A stretch of DNA of 14,833 nucleotides from an uncultured Oscillospiraceae bacterium (GCA_910587205.1 CAJULZ010000070.1:1-14833), one strand, 5' to 3'; shown: positions 6,832-13,618, counted from the stretch's first letter. Notes: generated by a model not told the origin, from the letters alone. Translations and numbers: made by a program.

Positions 6832-6922
6832 TGGCGCGGAAGGAGGGATTTGAACCCTCGCACGGTTTTACCCGCCTACTCCCTTAGCAGGGGAGCCCCT
6901 TCGGCCACTTGGGTACTTCCGC
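6832..6922 (-). tRNA. tRNA-Ser (anticodon GCT)
   Basis: On the minus strand the acceptor stem GCGGAAG/CTTCCGC pairs fully, followed by discriminator G and an encoded CCA (6834-6832). The anticodon stem CTCCC/GGGAG encloses loop CTGCTAA, giving anticodon GCT. The long variable arm typical of serine tRNAs is present, and the T arm reads GAGGG-TTCAAAT-CCCTC. It reads AGC/AGU codons. Its 3' end faces the mobile element. Confidence 0.95.
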
Positions 6923-6958
6923 GTGTCGAAAACATCAAGAAATGATGAAGTTGTAAAC

Positions 6959-7045
6959 TGGCGGAGAGAGTGGGATTCGAACCCACGGCCCTTGCGGGTC
7001 ACCGGTTTTCAAGACCGGCTCCTTAAACCACTCGGACATCTCTCC
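6959..7045 (-). tRNA. tRNA-Ser (anticodon TGA)
   Basis: On the minus strand the acceptor stem GGAGAGA/TCTCTCC is followed by discriminator G and an encoded CCA (6961-6959). The anticodon stem CCGGT/ACCGG encloses CTTGAAA, giving anticodon TGA. A long variable arm is present and the T loop is TTCGAAT. It lies 36 bases upstream of tRNA-Ser(GCT) in the same direction and shares the promoter at 7075-7103. Confidence 0.95.
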
Positions 7046-7074
7046 CAATTGGAACCCATCCAAATGCAAGAGTA

Positions 7075-7103
7075 ATCTTAGCATATCCCAAGGCATTTGT
7101 CAA
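7075..7103 (-). promoter_or_regulatory. Promoter of the tRNA-Ser pair
   Basis: On the minus strand a perfect -35 box TTGACA (7098-7103) is separated by 17 bases from TAAGAT (7075-7080), which is preceded by an extended -10 TGC. Transcription would begin near 7068, about 23 bases before the first tRNA. Confidence 0.85.
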
Positions 7104-7443
7104 CGGCCTGCCCCTCATTTTTATCAAAGATATTGTATATGCGGCCTCCCTGGCCGGCCATCCCAGAATTATGTCAATTAAATCTGTACTTTCGCATAAT
7201 AAAGAATTAAGTTTGCAGGTTTTCTGGAAAATTCCGCTCTCCCCTGAACCCGTTGCGGCCTAAACCGCCAGGGCTGTTGAAAATTTTGTGGAAGCTGTGG
7301 ATAACTTTCCGTATCTGAATTTTTATCCAGAATTATGGAAACCAACTTTGACGCCACTCCTCACCGGGAATGCCTTGCCGCGCCACAGACGCCCCTTCCG
7401 GCTGAAGTCCCCGTCCAGGCAAAATATACAGAGCGTATAACCC
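7104..7443. other. Gene-free region between the tRNA promoter and the fhs promoter
   Basis: I see no gene here. The part from 7115 to 7350 is AT-rich compared with the rest. It holds a perfect DnaA-box sequence on the minus strand (TTATCCACA, 7296-7304), a one-mismatch copy on the plus strand (TTATCCAGA, 7323-7331), and an 11-base direct repeat CCAGAATTATG (7163-7173 and 7327-7337). There is no sign of a full replication origin. Confidence 0.5.
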
Positions 7444-7473
7444 TTGACGGAACCACCGGGGGCGTGATAAACT
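7444..7473 (+). promoter_or_regulatory. Promoter of the ZTP riboswitch-fhs unit
   Basis: A -35 box TTGACG (7444-7449) and an extended -10 TGATAAACT (7465-7473) are separated by 18 bases. The predicted start near 7480 falls at the first base of the riboswitch P1 stem. Confidence 0.7.
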
Positions 7474-7478
7474 GTATT

Positions 7479-7560
7479 TGCTGTATGACTGACGGAAGTG
7501 GATGAACCACGTGGAGTACAGCGGCGCTTGCCGCGCCTGATTGCCGACCGTCTGGGCGCA
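7479..7560 (+). promoter_or_regulatory. ZTP/ZMP riboswitch (pfl motif)
   Basis: The stretch fits the pfl consensus. P1 pairs GCTGTA (7480-7485) with TACAGC (7517-7522). Within it are the conserved GACTGACGGAAG and a P2 stem GTGG/CCAC (7498-7501 with 7507-7510). A variable linker hairpin (GCGGC/GCCGC, 7521-7534) is followed by the conserved 3' half CCGACCGTCTGGGCGCA (7544-7560), which forms P3 and the pseudoknot. The RNA binds ZMP or ZTP, which accumulate when 10-formyl-THF is short. Its place directly before fhs is a classic one. Known of the class: ligand binding prevents termination and turns the gene on. Confidence 0.92.
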
Positions 7561-7584
7561 CTGGGACCTGGTGCGCCCTTTTTT
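7554..7584 (+). terminator. Riboswitch expression-platform terminator
   Basis: GGGCGCAC (7554-7561) pairs perfectly with GTGCGCCC (7571-7578), followed by TTTTTT (7579-7584). The 5' arm reuses the conserved GGGC of the aptamer P3, so a ligand-bound aptamer and the terminator exclude each other. This indicates transcription-termination control of fhs. Confidence 0.92.
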
Positions 7585-7621
7585 CATCGGGGCGCGCCCC
7601 AATTTTAAAGGAGGAACCGCC

Positions 7622-9286
7622 ATGAAAACCGACATTGAGATCGCCCAAAGCGCCCAAATGCTTCCCATCAGCCAGGTCGCGTCAAAGGCCGGCATCGACG
7701 AAGACCTGCTGGAGCATTACGGCAAGGTAAAAGCCAAAATCGATATCGGCCCCTTGCGCTCCCGCCCCCGGAAGGGCAAGCTCATCCTGGTCACCGCCAT
7801 CAACCCCACCCCCGCCGGGGAGGGCAAAACCACCACCAGCGTAGGTCTGGCGGACGCGCTGGACCGGCTGGGCAAAAACGTGCTGCTCTGCCTGCGGGAA
7901 CCTTCCCTGGGGCCTGTGTTCGGGGTAAAGGGCGGCGCGGCGGGCGGCGGGTACGCCCAGGTGGTGCCCATGGAGGACATCAACCTCCACTTTACCGGTG
8001 ATTTCCATGCCATCGGCGCTGCCAACAACCTCCTGGCCGCCATGCTGGACAACCACATCCAGCAGGGCAACGCCCTGGGCATCGATGTGAAAAAGATCAC
8101 CTGGCGGCGCTGCGTGGACATGAACGATAGGCAGCTCCGCAGCATTGTGGACGGTTTGGGCGGCCGGATGCAGGGGGTGCCCCGGGAAGACGGCTTCGAC
8201 ATCACCGTAGCCAGCGAGATCATGGCGGTGCTGTGCCTGGCCTCCGATCTGAAGGATTTAAAGCAGCGCCTGGCCCGGATCATCGTGGGCTATACCTACG
8301 ACGACAAACCTGTCACCGCCGCCGACCTGAAGGCCCAGGGGGCCATGGCCGCCCTGCTGAAAGACGCCATCAAGCCCAACTTGGTGCAGACGCTGGAAAA
8401 CACCCCCGCCCTGGTCCATGGCGGGCCCTTTGCCAACATCGCCCACGGCTGCAACTCTGTCTCCGCCACCGACGCCGCTTTAAAGCTGGCGGACTACGTG
8501 GTCACTGAGGCGGGCTTCGGCGCGGATCTTGGGGCGGAAAAATTTCTGGACATCAAATGCCGGGCTACTGGGCTGGACCCAAGCGCGGTGGTCATCGTGG
8601 CCACCGTCAAGGCGCTGAAATACAACGGCGGCGTACCCAAGGGGTCGCTGGGGGTAGAGAACCTGGAGGCCCTGGATCGGGGTCTGCCCAACCTGCTCAA
8701 GCACGTGGAGAATATTACCCAGGTGTACGGCCTGCCCTGCGTGGTGGCCATCAACCGTTTTGTCAACGACACCGACGCGGAGCTCGCCCTCATTACCCGC
8801 AAATGCCGGGAGTTGGGGGTAAACGTTGCCCTGTCCGAGGTGTGGGGCAAGGGCGGCGAGGGCGGCATCGCGCTGGCGGAGGAGGTCCTGCGCCTGTGCG
8901 GACAGCCCCATGAATTCCGCTTTGCCTATAAGCTGGACCGGCCCCTGCGGGACAAGATCGAAACTATTGTGAAGCGGGTGTACGGTGGGGCGGGGGTGAG
9001 CTATTCCGCCGCCGCGTCCAAGGAGCTGGACCGCCTGGAGTCCATGGGCTTTGGGAACCTGCCGGTGTGCATGGCCAAAACCCAGTATTCCCTGTCCGAC
9101 GACCCGGCGCGCTTGGGCCGTCCGGAAGGCTTCACCGTCTCCGTGTCCAAGGTCAAAGTGTCCGCCGGGGCCGGCTTTGTGGTAGTGCAGACCGGGGATA
9201 TCATGACCATGCCCGGCCTGCCCAAAGTTCCGGCGGCGGAGCAGATTGACGTGGACGAAAACGGCGTGATCTCCGGGCTGTTTTAA
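7622..9286 (+). CDS. fhs: Formate--tetrahydrofolate ligase
   Basis: This 554-residue cytosolic enzyme joins formate to tetrahydrofolate using ATP, giving 10-formyl-THF for purine synthesis and one-carbon flow. It is also a step of the methyl branch of the Wood-Ljungdahl pathway, but nothing in this window shows acetogenesis. The P-loop TPAGEGKTT lies at about residues 63-71. The family stretch EPSLGPVFGVKGGAAGGG follows at about 94-111, then FTGDFHAIGAANN and, near the middle, VATVKALKYNGG. Length is normal and no break is seen. ATG 7622 has AAAGGAGG seven bases upstream; the open frame back to 7541 would translate the riboswitch terminator and is rejected. Expression should rise when ZMP/ZTP signals folate shortage. 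It appears to be a single-gene unit. Confidence 0.98.
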   Translation: MKTDIEIAQSAQMLPISQVASKAGIDEDLLEHYGKVKAKIDIGPLRSRPRKGKLILVTAINPTPAGEGKTTTSVGLADALDRLGKNVLLCLREPSLGPVFGVKGGAAGGGYAQVVPMEDINLHFTGDFHAIGAANNLLAAMLDNHIQQGNALGIDVKKITWRRCVDMNDRQLRSIVDGLGGRMQGVPREDGFDITVASEIMAVLCLASDLKDLKQRLARIIVGYTYDDKPVTAADLKAQGAMAALLKDAIKPNLVQTLENTPALVHGGPFANIAHGCNSVSATDAALKLADYVVTEAGFGADLGAEKFLDIKCRATGLDPSAVVIVATVKALKYNGGVPKGSLGVENLEALDRGLPNLLKHVENITQVYGLPCVVAINRFVNDTDAELALITRKCRELGVNVALSEVWGKGGEGGIALAEEVLRLCGQPHEFRFAYKLDRPLRDKIETIVKRVYGGAGVSYSAAASKELDRLESMGFGNLPVCMAKTQYSLSDDPARLGRPEGFTVSVSKVKVSAGAGFVVVQTGDIMTMPGLPKVPAAEQIDVDENGVISGLF

Positions 9287-9300
9287 CCTGCCTTTTCTTG

Positions 9301-9338
9301 GCCTATTTTTTCTTGAAAGAAAAAGTAGGCAAAAAAAA
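9301..9338. repeat. A-tailed hairpin, family copy 1
   Basis: A 13-bp stem (9301-9313 with 9318-9330, one T-G pair) with loop TGAA is followed by AAAAAAAA rather than T on the fhs strand. It shares the 18-base core TTTTTCTTGAAAGAAAAA with the hairpin after nrdG and the right arm AAAAGTAGGCAAAAA with the one before nrdG. It lies 14 bases after the fhs stop and may help end that transcript or protect its 3' end, but lacks the usual U tract. Confidence 0.7.
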
Positions 9339-9481
9339 CTTGAATCCGCTGCCGCCAGCGCGCCGACTGTTTCATTTCCCGACGGCTACGGGCCGCCCAC
9401 CGCAACCGGACCCATAGCCTCCCGCTTCATATCCCGCATCTTATATTTTGCATCTTGCACAATCCATTGAGGTGATCCCCC

Positions 9482-10675
9482 ATGAACATCAAAACCATGC
9501 TGGCTGCCCTCCAAGGCGTCACAACCTATAAAGACATCCTCGCCCTGCCTGTGATGGACTGCGCCCTGCGTCTGGTCTCCCGCGCCGTCCACGGCGACGG
9601 CCTGGGCGGCCTGGAGGCGTATACCGATCTGTTTTACCGGCTCCGGGTGGAGGGCCACCCAGGGCTGGGCAGTTGGCTGGGGGAAGCCCTGCGGTGGTCG
9701 GAGGGCCCCTACCCCCTGCTGGTGGAGCGGGACCAGCGCGACCCCGCCTTGGAACAGGCCGCGCGGCTGGATATCTCCGCCTTTGAGCTGTTGGCCAGCG
9801 TGGACTGCGACAAGTGGCTGTCCCACTTGGCCCGCTTGCTGGGCAGCGATTACCAGGGCGTGCTCACCTCCCTCCCCCGGTGGCAGCGGGGGGTGCCCTT
9901 CTCTTTCGACGCCCTCACCGGGGCTTATCGCCAGGAGGGCGCGGGGAAATTCGCCCGCTACCGGGCCTTTGTGTGGGACAGCGGGTCGCTTATCCCCGTG
10001 GCCCATCCGGACTGCCCGCCCTCCGACGCGCTGCTGGGCTATGACAGCCAGCGCGCCGAGGTGGAGCGCAACACCCGCCTCCTGCTGGAGGAACGGCACG
10101 TAAACAACGTGCTGCTCTACGGCGAGAGCGGCACGGGCAAATCGGCCACGGTGAAAAACCTGCTCACCCTGCCCGGCATGGAGGAGCTGCGCATCATTGA
10201 GGCGGACAAGGCCAACCTGGGCGGCCTGCCCGCCCTGATCCGAACCCTGGACGGGCGGCGGCAGAAGTTCATCGTGTTCATCGACGATCTTACCTTCGAC
10301 CGGGATGACCCCACTTACTCCGTACTTAAAACCATCCTGGAGGGCGGCGTGGAGCGCCGGCCCCGGAACGTCGCCATTTACGCCACTTCCAACCGCCGCC
10401 ACCTGGTGCGGCAGACCATCTCGGAGCGGGCGGGGGACGAGATGGACCGCTCCGAGACCATCCGGGAAAAGACCTCCCTGGCCGACCGGTTTGGGGTGCG
10501 GGTATTGTTCCAGGGCCTGTCCAAGCCGGAATTCCTGGCCCTGGTGGACATGCTGGCCGCCCAGCACAGGGTGGATCTGCCTGCGGAGGAGCTCCACCGC
10601 CAGGCGGTGGCCTGGGAGCGCTTCCACGGCGCCCAGACCCCCCGGACAGCCCTGCAATTCATCCTTTCGCTGTAA
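9482..10675 (+). CDS. DUF815 family AAA+ ATPase
   Basis: This 397-residue cytosolic protein is of the DUF815 family, AAA+-type ATPases of unknown role. The first 185 residues are helical and without a recognised motif. The ATPase core follows: Walker A GESGTGKS at 214-221, Walker B KFIVFIDDL at 262-270, and a sensor-1 stretch AIYATSNRRHL at about 298-308. SETIREKTSLADRFGVRV further on is a conserved family segment resembling an arginine-finger region. Length is normal. ATG 9482 has GAGGTG seven bases upstream. Immediately upstream lies TTTTGCATCTTGCA (9446-9459), a motif also found twice upstream of the glycosyltransferase gene. A short leader ORF and the RNHCP gene follow in the same direction without a terminator, so they may be co-transcribed. 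The molecular target is unknown. Confidence 0.92.
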   Translation: MNIKTMLAALQGVTTYKDILALPVMDCALRLVSRAVHGDGLGGLEAYTDLFYRLRVEGHPGLGSWLGEALRWSEGPYPLLVERDQRDPALEQAARLDISAFELLASVDCDKWLSHLARLLGSDYQGVLTSLPRWQRGVPFSFDALTGAYRQEGAGKFARYRAFVWDSGSLIPVAHPDCPPSDALLGYDSQRAEVERNTRLLLEERHVNNVLLYGESGTGKSATVKNLLTLPGMEELRIIEADKANLGGLPALIRTLDGRRQKFIVFIDDLTFDRDDPTYSVLKTILEGGVERRPRNVAIYATSNRRHLVRQTISERAGDEMDRSETIREKTSLADRFGVRVLFQGLSKPEFLALVDMLAAQHRVDLPAEELHRQAVAWERFHGAQTPRTALQFILSL

Positions 10676-10711
10676 AGCGTGGGAAATATAAAATCTGAGG
10701 AGAACCGTTTT

Positions 10712-10747
10712 ATGAAGATGAATTTCCATTGGGTGAATGTGCGCTGA
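10712..10747 (+). CDS. Putative 11-codon leader peptide ORF upstream of the RNHCP gene
   Basis: ATG 10712 opens an 11-codon frame MKMNFHWVNVR ending TGA at 10747, with GAGGAG (10697-10702) nine bases upstream. It lies 36 bases after the DUF815 stop and three bases before a 10-bp hairpin that precedes the RNHCP ribosome site. The good ribosome site and hairpin position resemble a translated attenuator leader. The peptide has one His and one Trp but no run of a single amino acid. No homologue is known to me; chance cannot be excluded. Confidence 0.5.
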   Translation: MKMNFHWVNVR

Positions 10748-10749
10748 CC

Positions 10750-10817
10750 GGGAGGTTTGCGTCATCGTTCACAGTCCAAACCTCCCAGAAGATCCATGAA
10801 AAATGACTTTTAGGAGG
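10750..10817 (+). promoter_or_regulatory. Possible translation attenuator of the RNHCP gene
   Basis: GGGAGGTTTG (10750-10759) pairs perfectly with CAAACCTCCC (10777-10786) across a 17-base loop. The same CCTCC (10781-10785) can instead pair with GGAGG (10813-10817), the ribosome site of the RNHCP gene. A ribosome ending the leader ORF at 10747 would cover the first arm and free the second, which could then mask the site. The alternative pairing is only five base pairs, so this is a model, not a demonstrated switch. Confidence 0.4.
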
Positions 10818-10825
10818 ATTACCCC

Positions 10826-11227
10826 TTGAATCGAGATAATAAGCGGAAGCAATATGAAAAAGGCTATTATAAGACCCGTCCCTGCCGCGAATCCTTTACC
10901 TGCCGGACCTGCGGCTGGTCGGTTTTCCCCCAGGGGGCGGGGAGCAGCCACCGAAACCACTGCCCCAATTGCCTGTCCAGCCTCCACGTGGACGTGGAGC
11001 CCGGCGACCGGGCCTCGGACTGCGGCGGGGTGATGGAACCCATTGCCGTATGGGTGCGCAAGGGCGGCGAGTGGGCGATCATCCACCGCTGCCGCCGGTG
11101 CGGCACGCTGTCCTCCAACCGGGTGGCGGCGGACGACAACCCCAGAAAGCTGCTGTCCATCGCCATGAAGCCCGTGGCCTTCCCGCCCTTCCCCATCGAG
11201 CGTTTGGAGGCGCTGGCGGGGGACTGA
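10826..11227 (+). CDS. RNHCP domain protein (small zinc-ribbon protein)
   Basis: This 133-residue cytosolic protein is of the RNHCP family, named for the Arg-Asn-His-Cys-Pro motif seen here at 43-47 in HRNHCPNCLSSLHVD. Cysteine pairs at 26/29, 46/49 and 89/92, with another Cys at 66, suggest one or two bound zinc ions. The N-terminus is basic, and nucleic-acid or ribosome binding is plausible, but the function is unknown. The start is TTG at 10826: TAGGAGG ends eight bases upstream and no ATG or GTG lies in frame nearby. The weak start with a strong ribosome site fits translational control by the upstream leader and hairpin. It ends at a bidirectional terminator. Confidence 0.9.
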   Translation: MNRDNKRKQYEKGYYKTRPCRESFTCRTCGWSVFPQGAGSSHRNHCPNCLSSLHVDVEPGDRASDCGGVMEPIAVWVRKGGEWAIIHRCRRCGTLSSNRVAADDNPRKLLSIAMKPVAFPPFPIERLEALAGD

Positions 11228-11235
11228 TCCAACCC

Positions 11236-11269
11236 AAAAGCCCCGCAGTCTTATGACTGCGGGGCTTTT
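11236..11269. terminator. Bidirectional terminator between convergent genes
   Basis: A perfect 15-bp stem (11236-11250 with 11255-11269) has loop TTAT; the arm AAAAGCCCCGCAGTC gives A and T tracts at either end. It ends the plus-strand RNHCP transcript and the minus-strand gene at 11282-11716. Confidence 0.92.
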
Positions 11270-11281
11270 TCATATGGTATT

Positions 11282-11716
11282 TTACTCCTCGGGCTTGTCG
11301 TCCTCGGCCTCCGTCTTGTCGCAGCAGCAGGGCTCCTCGGCGGCAGGCCCCTCGGCCTCCGCCTCGGCCCCCACGGCCTCGACTTCCTCATCATCCAGAT
11401 GGCCCGCGGCCTTGATGTCGGCGATACGCTCGTTGTTGTAGGAAATGCGGGCCAAAGCGTCGGTAATGCGCTGGCACAGGTCGGCATAGGCCGCCTCCGG
11501 GGCGGACCCCCGCTCGGCGTAGTACAGCTTGCCCAGCTCGGAGTAGGCCTTGCGGATGGCCTCCTGCTCGGTGGAGTTCTGCACCTTCAGCTTGCCGATC
11601 TCCGAGATCTCCTTGGCTTTGGCGATGCCGGTATCGGTGAGTTCCTTCGCCTTGGTCACGCCGGACTGGGCGAAGACCACAGCTTTGTCCTTCAGGCTCT
11701 CAAAATCAATGCTCAT
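11282..11716 (-). CDS. Hypothetical small helical protein with acidic, Cys-ending tail
   Basis: I recognise only the general type: a 144-residue soluble protein with a long helical, coiled-coil-like region (about residues 5-105, including VTKAKELTDTGIAKAKEIS and YSELGKLYYAERG) and an acidic Ala/Glu tail. Similar small proteins of Clostridia often end in a zinc ribbon; here there is only a CCC cluster at about 129-131, so any metal site would be reduced or lost. ATG 11716 has AGGAGG nine bases upstream; the frame is open to 11821 without a better start. It has its own terminator and stands alone between the RNHCP gene and the glycosyltransferase gene. No function can be assigned. Confidence 0.7.
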   Translation of the reverse strand: MSIDFESLKDKAVVFAQSGVTKAKELTDTGIAKAKEISEIGKLKVQNSTEQEAIRKAYSELGKLYYAERGSAPEAAYADLCQRITDALARISYNNERIADIKAAGHLDDEEVEAVGAEAEAEGPAAEEPCCCDKTEAEDDKPEE

Positions 11717-11859
11717 ACTCAAATTCCTCCTGTCAAGATAGTGTGGGCCGCCCAGCGGCGCTGCCCGGCGCCGCTTTATTTCCACGTATTTCATTTTAGG
11801 CCCCGCAGTCCAAAATTGCAAGGGCCTTTCCCCAATATTTATAAAGGTTTAACACATTG

Positions 11860-12837
11860 TCAAAATTCTGTTCCATTTTCCCCATCCTGATCCCCCAGCT
11901 CCTCCCGGACCAGAAACCGGGGACGTCCCTTACTCTCCAGGTAGAGCTTGCCCAGGTACTCCCCGATCACCCCCAGGGACAGCAGGATCAGCCCCCCGAT
12001 AAGCCACACCGAGCAGGCCAGGCTGGCCCAGCCGGTGACAGTGTTCCCCGCAGCCCAGCGCGCAACATTGTAGGCGATCATACCCAGCGACACCAGGAAA
12101 ATCAGGAATCCCAACCCAGTAATCATCCGCAGGGGCTTGACGGACAGGGACGTAACCCCTTCCAAGGCGAAAGCCACCATCTTTTTCAGCGGATATTTGC
12201 TCTCCCCCGCGAACCGCTCCCCCCGCCGGTACTCCACCACGTCGGTTCGGTAGCCGATCATGGGCACGATCCCCCGGAGGAACAGGTTCACCTCTTTGAA
12301 TTGAGCCAGGCCGTCCAGCGCCCGGCGGGACATGAGGCGGAAATCCGCGTGGTTGAACACCGTCTCCGCCCCCAACAGGCCCATGAGCCGGTAAAAAGCC
12401 TCAGCGGTGGTGCGCTTGAAAAAGGTGTCCGCCTCCCGGGAGGAGCGCACGCCGTACACAATGTCCACCCCGTCCAGGTATTTGTCCACCATGGCGTCCA
12501 CCGCATCCACGTCGTCCTGGAGGTCGGCGTCCATGGACACCGTCATATCCGCCCGTTCCCGCGCATACATCAGCCCCGCCAGCAGGGCGTTTTGGTGCCC
12601 CCGGTTCCGGGATAGGTCCAGCCCGCAGAACAGGCCGTCCCCCCCATGCAGCCCCCGGACGATTTCCCACGTCCGGTCCTTGGAACCGTCGTTCACAAAC
12701 AGCACCCGGCTGCGGGGGCCCGCCTTGCCCGCCGCTATAAGCGCCCGGAGCTTCTCCCCCAGGCGGCGGGCCGTCTCAGGCAGAACCTCCTCCTCATTAT
12801 AGCAGGGCACCACAATATAAAGCGTATTTCCCGGCAT
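11860..12837 (-). CDS. Family 2 membrane glycosyltransferase (GtrB/CsbB-like)
   Basis: This 325-residue enzyme is of the GtrB/dolichol-phosphate-mannose-synthase-like branch of glycosyltransferase family 2. Such enzymes move a sugar from a nucleotide donor to undecaprenyl phosphate at the inner membrane face, for later wall or polymer decoration. The catalytic domain opens YIVVPCYNEEEVLPET at 7-22, with VNDGSKDRT near 48-56, the metal-binding DAD in SMDADLQDD (101-109), and the acceptor-region NRGHQNALLAG near 78-88. Two C-terminal transmembrane helices lie at about 238-258 and 270-295. ATG 12837 has GGAGG seven bases upstream; the TTG at 12864 has no ribosome site. A near-consensus promoter lies at 12922-12950. 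No flippase or polymer genes are nearby, so the sugar and target are unknown. Confidence 0.93.
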   Translation of the reverse strand: MPGNTLYIVVPCYNEEEVLPETARRLGEKLRALIAAGKAGPRSRVLFVNDGSKDRTWEIVRGLHGGDGLFCGLDLSRNRGHQNALLAGLMYARERADMTVSMDADLQDDVDAVDAMVDKYLDGVDIVYGVRSSREADTFFKRTTAEAFYRLMGLLGAETVFNHADFRLMSRRALDGLAQFKEVNLFLRGIVPMIGYRTDVVEYRRGERFAGESKYPLKKMVAFALEGVTSLSVKPLRMITGLGFLIFLVSLGMIAYNVARWAAGNTVTGWASLACSVWLIGGLILLSLGVIGEYLGKLYLESKGRPRFLVREELGDQDGENGTEF

Positions 12838-12921
12838 TTGACGACCTCCCACGGTCCCGGACAAGGTCCTTGCAGATTATGTTAAATTTCATCTTATCGT
12901 CGGCACATTTGAAGTGCTTTG

Positions 12922-12950
12922 ACTATAACAGAAAACAACGCCGCCGTCAA
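12922..12950 (-). promoter_or_regulatory. Promoter of the glycosyltransferase gene
   Basis: On the minus strand TTGACG (12945-12950) and TATAGT (12922-12927) are separated by 17 bases. Transcription would start near 12915, giving a leader of about 80 bases. Two palindrome-like repeats lie about 45-105 bases upstream of the -35 box. Confidence 0.8.
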
Positions 12951-12990
12951 TCCCGCAAGCTGCAAGGCCGCCGGCCCCAGCCGCGTCCTG

Positions 12991-13062
12991 CCGCAAATCT
13001 TGCAGGATGCAAAACATTTTCCCGCCGCCATGGCCGCAAAAATCTTGCAAGATACAAAACAT
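12991..13062. repeat. Two-copy palindromic repeat upstream of the glycosyltransferase promoter
   Basis: Two near-identical units of about 27-29 bases start at 12991 and 13034. Each carries a palindrome: ATCTTGCAGGAT (12997-13008, one mismatch) and a perfect ATCTTGCAAGAT (13042-13053), with starts 45 bases apart. Read in the direction of the glycosyltransferase gene, each contains TTTTGYATCYTGCA, which also occurs at 9446-9459 before the DUF815 gene. They could be operator or activator sites, or a dispersed repeat. Confidence 0.65.
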
Positions 13063-13068
13063 CCCGTC

Positions 13069-13512
13069 TCAGCTGCGCCCGGTGGAGCCAAAGCCCCCCG
13101 TCCCCCGTTCCGTATCGTCCAGCTCCTCCGCCTGGACAAACTGGGCGGCCAGGCACGGCACGATCATGAGCTGAGCTACCCGGTCGCCATCCTCCACCAC
13201 CTGCGGCTCCGGGCCGTGGTTGTGGAGGAACACCATGATCTCGCCCCGGTAATCGGCATCCACCACCCCTACCTTGTTGGCCGGGGCCAGCCCCCGCTTA
13301 CAGGCCATCCCCGACCGGGCGCATACCAGCCCCACATATCCCCGGGGGATGGCCACGGCCAGCCCGGTGCGCAGCTTGGCCGTTCCCCCTGGAGCAATGG
13401 TTACGGGGCCACCGGTGAGGACATACAGGTCGGCCCCCGCGGCATCGGCGGAGCCGTAGGCGGGCAGCTTTGCCCGGGGATCCAATTTTCTTACAGAAAC
13501 AGGAACGGCCAT
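13069..13512 (-). CDS. dut: dUTP diphosphatase (dUTPase)
   Basis: This 147-residue trimeric cytosolic dUTPase hydrolyses dUTP to dUMP and pyrophosphate, keeping uracil out of DNA and feeding dTMP synthesis. All five motifs are visible: AAGADLY (24-30), ARSGMA (65-70), VVDADYRGE (83-91, with the catalytic Asp), DRVAQLMI (110-117) and the Gly-rich RGTGGFGSTG (136-145) that closes over the substrate. Length is normal. ATG 13512 has GGGGAG about eight bases upstream. It lies below nrdG on the same strand, about 150 bases away across two hairpins. The setting with anaerobic ribonucleotide reductase genes suits a nucleotide-pool role, though co-transcription is not shown. Confidence 0.97.
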   Translation of the reverse strand: MAVPVSVRKLDPRAKLPAYGSADAAGADLYVLTGGPVTIAPGGTAKLRTGLAVAIPRGYVGLVCARSGMACKRGLAPANKVGVVDADYRGEIMVFLHNHGPEPQVVEDGDRVAQLMIVPCLAAQFVQAEELDDTERGTGGFGSTGRS

Positions 13513-13562
13513 CGCACTGTCTCCCCTTCCTCTTACCTAAATTTTTCCAATTGGTCCTGGTC

Positions 13563-13618
13563 ATTCGCACGCGGCCGGGCGGGACGCAAACATAGTTCCG
13601 CCCGGTACGTCAGCGAAT
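13563..13618. repeat. Large stacked inverted repeat between nrdG and dut
   Basis: A GC-rich stem (13575-13584 with 13596-13605, one G-T pair) lies inside a second stem ATTCGCACG (13563-13571) whose partners CGT and GCGAAT lie at 13608-13610 and 13613-13618. No T tract follows on either strand. It could be an RNA structure in the dut leader or a DNA repeat. Confidence 0.5.

Noticed and set aside
7104..7443. A chromosomal replication origin
   Set aside because: Only one perfect and one near DnaA box, with no dnaA, dnaN or repeated AT-rich unwinding element.
7479..7584. A tetrahydrofolate (THF) riboswitch before fhs
   Set aside because: The conserved blocks match the ZTP/pfl motif, not the THF aptamer.
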